From contig NZ_CP016279.1 of the NCBI RefSeq assembly GCF_001542625.1, forward strand, positions 1,054,001 to 1,118,000: DNA of 64,000 bases, written 5' to 3'. Source of the stretch: Streptomyces griseochromogenes. GTDB lineage: Bacteria > Actinomycetota > Actinomycetes > Streptomycetales > Streptomycetaceae. The translations under genes were made by a program, and so were the position numbers. Shown piece by piece: positions 59,347-64,000 of this stretch. A model generated the notes under the pieces. It was not told the origin of the DNA. It worked only from the letters and a program-made list of their open reading frames with translations, and searched no databases. How positions within the stretch are numbered: position 1 is the stretch's first letter; the number at the start of each line of letters is the position of its first letter.

Positions 59347-59601
59347 ATGGCACGACATGTCTCCCCCCGCACCCTCGCCGTCCAGCGCGCCCTGGGGGCG
59401 TTCGCGCTCGCCGGTGCGGTCTTGGGGGCGGCGGCCGCGGCCGCGCACGCCCACCCGCTCGCCGCGGCGGCCGCACGCCCCGCCGTCGCCCCCCTCGACG
59501 GCGGCGCACTCAGCGACTTCACCGGCCCGTTGGTCCAGGCGGACATCCCCTTGGTGCAGTCACTGGAGGGGACGGGAGGGTTCCTCACCGGACAGAGCTG
59601 A
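59347..59601 (+). CDS. Small secreted Ala-rich protein
   Basis: 84 residues from ATG 59347, with AAAGGTGG 8 bases upstream; an in-frame GTG at 59335 is the alternative. Basic start, then LGAFALAGAVLGAAAAAAHA as signal peptide (cut after AHA). The mature ~55 residues have VAPLDGGALSDFTGPLVQADIPLVQSLEGTGG and no Cys. It is preceded by an AT-rich stretch (59285-59330), probably the promoter. It is similar in style to the protein at 53146-53490. Function unknown. Confidence 0.83.
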   Translation: MARHVSPRTLAVQRALGAFALAGAVLGAAAAAAHAHPLAAAAARPAVAPLDGGALSDFTGPLVQADIPLVQSLEGTGGFLTGQS

Positions 59602-59615
59602 GATCCGCGCACGAG

Positions 59616-59657
59616 GAGAGCCGTGCCGCCCCCGGACGGAGGGGCGGCACGGCTCTC
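59616..59657. terminator. Perfect 17-bp hairpin, bidirectional terminator
   Basis: Arms 59616-59632 and 59641-59657, 8-base loop, between the convergent secreted protein gene and the aldehyde dehydrogenase operon. Confidence 0.9.
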
Positions 59658-59673
59658 GGTCTGCGGGGCGTCG

Positions 59674-60582
59674 TCAGTACGACGAGCCGGACGCGCCCAG
59701 CGAACCCGTCGGGTGCCAGACCGTCTTCGTCTCCAGGAACGCCGTCATGCGCTCGGTGCCCGGAGCCTCGGACCAGTTGTCCACAGCCTGTGGACGAAGC
59801 ACCCGCTTCAGGTTGTCCGCGGCGGCGATCTCCAGCTCCTTCGCCAGCGCCTCGTCGGCGCCCGCGAGGTCGATCGCGTTGACGTCCTGGTGCGCGGCCA
59901 GGGGCGCCGCGATCTCCGCCGCACGGCCGGACAGGACGTTGACGACACCGCCGGGCAGGTCGGAGGTGGCCAGGACCTCGCCCAGGGACAGGGCGGGCAG
60001 CGGGGCCTTCTCGGACGTCACGACGACCGCCGTGTTGCCGGTCGCGATCACCGGGGCGATCACCGAGACCAGGCCGAGGAAGGACGACTCCTGCGGCGCC
60101 AGCACGGCGACCACACCTGTCGGCTCGGGGGAGGACAGGTTGAAGAACGGGCCCGCGACCGGGTTCCCGCCGCCCACGACCTGGGCGATCTTGTCGGTCC
60201 AGCCCGCGTACCAGACCCAGCGGTCGATCGCGGCGTCCACGACCGCGGCGGCCTTCGCCTTCGACAGGCCCTCGGCGTCGGCGACCTCGCGGACGAACTG
60301 CTCCTTGCGGCCCTCCAGCATCTCCGCGATGCGGTAGAGGATCTGGCCGCGGTTGTACGCCGTCGCGCCGGACCAGCCGCCGAACGCCTTGCGGGCGGCG
60401 ACCGCCGCGTCACGGGCGTCCTTGCGGGAGGAGAGGGGCGCGTTCGCCAGCCACTTGCCCTTGGAGTCGGTCACCTCGTACACCCGGCCGCTCTCGGAAC
60501 GCGGGAACTTCCCGCCGACGTACAGCTTGTAGGTCTTGAAGACCGAAAGTCGCAGGTCGGTCTTTTCCGTCTTCTCAGACAT
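59674..60582 (-). CDS. Truncated aldehyde dehydrogenase-like protein without the catalytic domain
   Basis: 302 residues, against ~480 for a full enzyme. It holds the N-terminal NAD-binding half (YKLYVGGKFPRSESGRVYEV, RILYRIAEMLEGRKEQF, VAVLAPQESSFLGLVSVIAPVIATGNTAVVVTSEKAPLPAL, LPGGVVNVLSG), then ends. The catalytic Cys motif (FFNQGQVCC in its neighbour) and the Glu motif (LELGG) are absent. It overlaps the end of the full enzyme's gene by 8 bases, so it is translated with it. It may be a regulatory or structural partner. Loss of the catalytic half is clear from the sequence. Confidence 0.88.
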   Translation of the reverse strand: MSEKTEKTDLRLSVFKTYKLYVGGKFPRSESGRVYEVTDSKGKWLANAPLSSRKDARDAAVAARKAFGGWSGATAYNRGQILYRIAEMLEGRKEQFVREVADAEGLSKAKAAAVVDAAIDRWVWYAGWTDKIAQVVGGGNPVAGPFFNLSSPEPTGVVAVLAPQESSFLGLVSVIAPVIATGNTAVVVTSEKAPLPALSLGEVLATSDLPGGVVNVLSGRAAEIAAPLAAHQDVNAIDLAGADEALAKELEIAAADNLKRVLRPQAVDNWSEAPGTERMTAFLETKTVWHPTGSLGASGSSY

Positions 60583-62011
60583 CGAGGTACGCCTCCAGGC
60601 CGTGGCGGCCGCCCTCGCGGCCGAAGCCCGACTCCTTGTAGCCGCCGAACGGCGAGGTCGGGTCGAACTTGTTGAACGTGTTGGACCAGATCACGCCCGC
60701 GCGGAGCTTGCTCGCCACCGCCAGGATGCGGGAGCCCTTCTCGGTCCAGATGCCCGCCGAAAGGCCGTACTGCGTGTTGTTGGCCTTGGCGACGGCCTCG
60801 TCCGGCGTACGGAAGGTGAGGACCGAGAGCACCGGGCCGAAGATCTCGTCGCGGGCGACGGTGTGTGCCTGGGTGACGTTCGTGAACAGCGTCGGGGCGA
60901 ACCAGTAGCCGCTCCCCGGGAGGTCGCAGGCCGGGGACCAGCGCTCGGCGCCCTCCGCCTCGCCCTGCTCGGCCAGCGCGGTGATCCGGGCCAGCTGCTC
61001 GGCGGAGTTGATCGCGCCGATGTCGGTGTTCTTGTCGAGCGGGTCGCCGAGGCGCAGCGTCGAGAGCCTGCGCTTGAGGGAGTCGAGCAGCTCGTCGTGG
61101 ATCGACTCCTGCACCAGCAGGCGGCTGCCCGCGCAGCAGACCTGGCCCTGGTTGAAGAAGATGCCGGTCACGATGCCCTCGACGGCCTGGTCGATCGGGG
61201 CGTCGTCGAAGACGATGTTGGCGCCCTTGCCGCCCAGTTCGAGGGTGAGCTTCTTGCGGGTGCCCGCGACGGTCCGCGCGATCTCCTTGCCCACGGCCGT
61301 GGAGCCGGTGAAGGCGACCTTGTTCACGTCCGGGTGCGCGACGAGGGCCGCGCCCGTGTCGCCGTAGCCCGGAAGGATGTTGACGACACCCTTGGGCAGG
61401 CCCGCCTGGCGGCAGATGTCCGCGAAGAACAGGGCGGACAGAGGGGTCGTCTCGGCGGGCTTGAGGACGACCGTGTTGCCGGTCGCGAGGGCCGGGGCGA
61501 TCTTCCACGCCAGCATCAGGAGCGGGAAGTTCCAGGGGATGACCTGGCCGGCCACGCCCAGCGGCCGCGGGTTCGCGCCGTAACCGGCGTGGTCGAGCTT
61601 GTCGGCCCAGCCCGCGTAGTAGAAGAAGTGCGCGGCGACCAGCGGGAGGTCCGCGTCGCGGGTCTCCTTGATCGGCTTGCCGTTGTCCAGCGTCTCCAGG
61701 ACGGCCAGCTCGCGGCTGCGCTCCTGGATGATGCGGGCGATGCGGAAGAGGTACTTGGCGCGCTCGGAGCCGGGCAGCGCCGACCACTTCTCGAACGCCT
61801 TGCGGGCGGCCTTCACCGCGCGCTCGACGTCCGCCTCACCGGCCTGGGCGACCTCGGAGAGGACCTCCTCGGTGGACGGCGAGACGGTCTTGAAGACCTT
61901 GCCGTCGGCCGCCTCGGCGAACTCGCCGTCGATGAAGAGGCCGTAGGAAGGGGCGATGTCGACGACGGAGCGGGACTCGGGCGCCGGGGCGTACTCGAAT
62001 ACGGAAGCCAT
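60575..62011 (-). CDS. Aldehyde dehydrogenase, probably for acetaldehyde from deoxyribose breakdown
   Basis: 478 residues. NAD-binding half: VAGQVIPWNFPLLMLAWKIAPALATGNTVVLKPAETTPLSAL and GKEIARTVAGTRKKLTLELGGKGANIV (Glu). Catalytic segment: GIFFNQGQVCCAGSRLLV, the second Cys being the likely nucleophile. C-terminal: TVARDEIFGPVLSVLTFRTPDEAVAKANNTQYGLSAGIWTEK and PFGGYKESGFGREGG. It is encoded 5 bases after deoC, so it most likely oxidises the acetaldehyde released by the aldolase. Substrate preference is inferred from this operon. Confidence 0.94.
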   Translation of the reverse strand: MASVFEYAPAPESRSVVDIAPSYGLFIDGEFAEAADGKVFKTVSPSTEEVLSEVAQAGEADVERAVKAARKAFEKWSALPGSERAKYLFRIARIIQERSRELAVLETLDNGKPIKETRDADLPLVAAHFFYYAGWADKLDHAGYGANPRPLGVAGQVIPWNFPLLMLAWKIAPALATGNTVVLKPAETTPLSALFFADICRQAGLPKGVVNILPGYGDTGAALVAHPDVNKVAFTGSTAVGKEIARTVAGTRKKLTLELGGKGANIVFDDAPIDQAVEGIVTGIFFNQGQVCCAGSRLLVQESIHDELLDSLKRRLSTLRLGDPLDKNTDIGAINSAEQLARITALAEQGEAEGAERWSPACDLPGSGYWFAPTLFTNVTQAHTVARDEIFGPVLSVLTFRTPDEAVAKANNTQYGLSAGIWTEKGSRILAVASKLRAGVIWSNTFNKFDPTSPFGGYKESGFGREGGRHGLEAYLDV

Positions 62012-62016
62012 GTTGA

Positions 62017-62976
62017 TCAGTCCACCGTCACGTAGTCGGGGCCGGAGTAGCGGCCGGTGGCCAGCTTCTGGCGCTGCATCAGCAGGTCGTTCAGGAGCGA
62101 GGAGGCGCCGAAGCGGAACCAGTGGTTGTCCAGCCAGTCCGCGCCCGCGGTCTCGTTGACCAGGACCAGGAACTTGATCGCGTCCTTGCTGGTACGGATG
62201 CCGCCCGCGGGCTTCACGCCGATCTGGACGCCGGTCTGGGCGCGGAAGTCGCGCACCGCCTCCAGCATGAGGAGGGTGTTGGCGGGGGTCGCGTTGACGG
62301 CGACCTTGCCGGTCGACGTCTTGATGAAGTCCGCGCCCGCCAGCATGCCCAGCCAGCTCGCCCGGCGGATGTTGTCGTACGTCGACAGCTCGCCGGTCTC
62401 GAAGATGACCTTCAGCCGGGCGCTCGTCCCGCAGGCCTCCTTCACGGCGACGATCTCGTCGTACACCTTCAGGTACTTGCCCGAGAGGAACGCGCCCCGG
62501 TCGATGACCATGTCGATCTCGTCGGCGCCCGCGGCGACGGCGTCACGGACGTCGGCCAGCTTGACGTCGAGGGCGGCGCGGCCGGCCGGGAAGGCGGTGG
62601 CGACCGAGGCGACCTTCACGCCGGAGCCGGCGACGGCCTCCTTGGCGACGGCCACCATGTCGGGGTAGACGCAGACGGCCGCCGTGGTGGGGGTCGTCCG
62701 GTCCGTCGGGTCCGGGTGGACCGCCTTGGCGCCGAGCGCCCGGACCTTGCCCGGGGTGTCCGCGCCTTCCAGCGTCGTCAGGTCGACCATCGAGATGGCG
62801 AGGTCGATGGCGTACGCCTTCGCGGTGGTCTTGATGGAACGGGTGCCGAGAGACGCGGCGCGCGCCTCCAGGCCGACCGCGTCGACGCCGGGCAGCCCGT
62901 GGAGGAAGCGGCGCAGCGTGCTGTCGGACGCGGTGACGTCAGCGAGAGCATGTGCTGTGGGTGCAGTGGTGGGCAT
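62017..62976 (-). CDS. deoC: Deoxyribose-phosphate aldolase
   Basis: 319 residues from ATG 62976 (GTG 62982 also possible), longer than the ~220-260 of many DeoC proteins because of an N-terminal extension of ~60 residues. The barrel shows AVCVYPDMVAVAKEAV, VASVATAFPAGRAALDVKLADVRDAVAAGADEIDMVIDRGAFLSG, RLKVIFETGELSTYDNIRRA, ADFIKTSTGKVAVNATP (Schiff-base K219) and GVKPAGGIRTSKDAIKFL. It splits 2-deoxyribose-5-phosphate into glyceraldehyde-3-phosphate and acetaldehyde. It is the first gene of an operon with two aldehyde dehydrogenase genes, under nucleoside-regulon operator site 5. Confidence 0.96.
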   Translation of the reverse strand: MPTTAPTAHALADVTASDSTLRRFLHGLPGVDAVGLEARAASLGTRSIKTTAKAYAIDLAISMVDLTTLEGADTPGKVRALGAKAVHPDPTDRTTPTTAAVCVYPDMVAVAKEAVAGSGVKVASVATAFPAGRAALDVKLADVRDAVAAGADEIDMVIDRGAFLSGKYLKVYDEIVAVKEACGTSARLKVIFETGELSTYDNIRRASWLGMLAGADFIKTSTGKVAVNATPANTLLMLEAVRDFRAQTGVQIGVKPAGGIRTSKDAIKFLVLVNETAGADWLDNHWFRFGASSLLNDLLMQRQKLATGRYSGPDYVTVD

Positions 62977-62995
62977 GGTCACCAGACGAGCATAT

Positions 62996-63007
62996 CTACG
63001 CGCGTAG
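62996..63007. promoter_or_regulatory. Nucleoside-regulon operator, site 5 (CTACGCGCGTAG)
   Basis: Perfect 12-base palindrome 19 bases before the deoC ATG. On the minus strand TATACA (63012-63017) stands 4 bases upstream and is a good -10, so the palindrome covers the transcription start. Confidence 0.8.
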
Positions 63008-63113
63008 TTTCTGTATAGCCCCGGGCGCTCATTGCCTGGTCGGACATCACGGATGAGCGCCGGTATCAGGCCGCGTAGGGGCGGCCGCCGCGGCTTCGGG
63101 CAGAATCGGGACC

Positions 63114-63815
63114 ATGACGACCCCGGACCACCAGTCACCCGCGCCACAGCCTCCGGTGCCCGCCGCCAAGGACCGGATCTACCGTTCGCCGCTGGCGCTG
63201 GTGGCCGGCGTGCTGCTGCTCGCGCTCGTCGGCTGGCTGGGCTTCGACGCGCTGTTCCACGGCAGCGGGCGCACACCCTGGCTCGCGCTCGCCGGGCTCA
63301 TCCTGATCGTGCCGCTGGTGATCGCCTTCACGCTGCGCCCGGCCGTCTACGCGAACGACGAGCGGCTGCGGCTCCGCAACCCCTTCCGGGTGATCACCGT
63401 GCCCTGGGGCGAGATCGCCTCCCTGCGCTCCGGATACACCAACGAGGTCGTCACCAAGTCCGGCGCCAAGTACCAGCTGTGGGCCGTCCCCGTCTCGCTG
63501 CGCGCCCGCAAGAAGGCGGCACGCCGGCAGGCGCGGGTGGAATCCGCCACGAGAGGCGGCGGGCGCGGGGTGCTCGGCGGGCGGCCCGGGGGGCTGGGCC
63601 TGGGCGGGTTCGGAGGGTTCGGGGACGCCGACGCCTCCACCGGTCCGACGCGCGCCGAGACCGACAAGATCATGGACGACCTGCGGGAGATGCTGGAGCG
63701 GCACGGCGAGACGGAGCAGGCGCAGGGGGAGGTCAGCGTGCGCTGGGGGTACGAGGTGGCCGTGCCCGCGGTGGCCGGGGCGGTGCTGCTGGCGATCCTG
63801 CTGGCCACCGGCTGA
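63114..63815 (+). CDS. PH-domain-like membrane protein
   Basis: 233 residues. Pro-rich start, then two membrane segments (SPLALVAGVLLLALVGWLGFDALF and PWLALAGLILIVPLVIAFTL). The small domain VYANDERLRLRNPFRVITVPWGEIASLRSGYTNEVVTKSGAKYQLWAVPV has the bacterial PH (bPH2-type) pattern. A Gly-rich linker, a helix (RAETDKIMDDLREMLERHGE) and a C-terminal membrane segment (VAVPAVAGAVLLAILLATG) follow. Role unknown. It is divergent from deoC, with site 5 about 107 bases upstream of its ATG. Confidence 0.88.
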   Translation: MTTPDHQSPAPQPPVPAAKDRIYRSPLALVAGVLLLALVGWLGFDALFHGSGRTPWLALAGLILIVPLVIAFTLRPAVYANDERLRLRNPFRVITVPWGEIASLRSGYTNEVVTKSGAKYQLWAVPVSLRARKKAARRQARVESATRGGGRGVLGGRPGGLGLGGFGGFGDADASTGPTRAETDKIMDDLREMLERHGETEQAQGEVSVRWGYEVAVPAVAGAVLLAILLATG

Positions 63816-63835
63816 GGCAGGGGGCCGCGTCTTTC

Positions 63836-63856
63836 ACCCGCACCGCTCGTGCGGGT
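63836..63856. terminator. Hairpin terminator
   Basis: ACCCGCAC (63836-63843) and GTGCGGGT (63849-63856) with a 5-base loop, 21 bases after the PH-domain-like stop, followed by TTCG. The remaining ~145 bases to the window end hold no firm feature. Confidence 0.7.
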
Positions 63857-64000
63857 TTCGTGGCCGGGTGCGGGTGGCCCTCGGGGGAGGGGCGACTCGC
63901 CGTCGGCGGCTTGCGGATGGTTCCGTCCGTTCGGCCGCCAGGTCTTCGCCGTGACCCACGGCCCGCGCGAACGTCGTGGCGCGGATCCCCGCCGGCTCGC

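Noticed and set aside
63834..64000. A minus-strand open frame entering from the right edge, with good codon bias in its first ~24 codons
   Set aside because: The bias fades, the frame overlaps a terminator and no family is recognised; too little is visible to call a gene.

Overview
The window is very high-GC DNA with strong G/C at third codon positions, many GTG starts, 4-base ATGA/GTGA gene overlaps and leaderless-looking promoters. Together with the AfsQ1/AfsQ2/SigQ signalling genes, this points to a Streptomyces chromosome, close to S. coelicolor in gene content and order (judged from memory, not from a search). No tRNA, rRNA, CRISPR array, insertion sequence or prophage was seen.

Layout. 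1-6.9 kb: a D,D-carboxypeptidase, small membrane and secreted proteins, a solute-binding protein, and a three-gene operon ending in its own TetR repressor, with two palindromic operators on its promoter. 6.9-10.4 kb: succinate dehydrogenase sdhCDAB (minus strand). 10.5-19 kb: a UraD-like protein, a GH20 hexosaminidase, hypothetical proteins, then two tandem copies of an ECF sigma factor plus membrane-anchored partner; the first partner is broken by one extra C in a C6 tract. 19-22.6 kb: an L,D-transpeptidase lipoprotein, a methylmalonyl-CoA mutase-type large subunit and a LysE exporter. 22.7-31.4 kb: a cell-envelope glycan cluster with an acyltransferase, glycosyl/sialyltransferase-like enzymes, a CMP-nonulosonate synthetase fused to a HAD phosphatase, and a NeuB-type synthase; the set fits Kdn-type (teichulosonic acid) synthesis. 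31.7-34.6 kb: a WXG100-like protein, an alpha/beta-hydrolase with a helical N-terminus, and a lipoprotein.

35-46 kb and 51.8-63 kb form a nucleoside scavenging system: two near-duplicate BMP-type lipoproteins, an ABC ATPase and two permeases, cytidine deaminase, thymidine phosphorylase, adenosine deaminase, deoxyribose-phosphate aldolase and two aldehyde dehydrogenases (one lacking its catalytic half). The palindrome CTACGCGCGTAG, or a variant differing only in the last two bases, stands in front of all five transcription units of this system and was noticed nowhere else in the window. This is the main finding: a candidate nucleoside regulon whose repressor is not in the window. Logically, nucleosides enter through the BMP/ABC system, are deaminated (Add, Cdd) and phosphorolysed (DeoA); deoxyribose-5-phosphate is cleaved by DeoC, and the resulting acetaldehyde can be oxidised by the co-transcribed aldehyde dehydrogenase.

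Other parts: 45.5-51.7 kb holds a Uma2 protein, an AEC carrier, a STAS protein whose 3' end overlaps a convergent sigma factor by 117 bp, a divergent MFS/LysR pair and a hydrolase. 53-59.7 kb holds small secreted proteins, PspC and VanZ proteins, the lipoprotein-afsQ2-afsQ1 operon divergent from sigQ across a perfect AfsQ1-type box, and a P-loop kinase. A PH-domain-like membrane protein closes the window.
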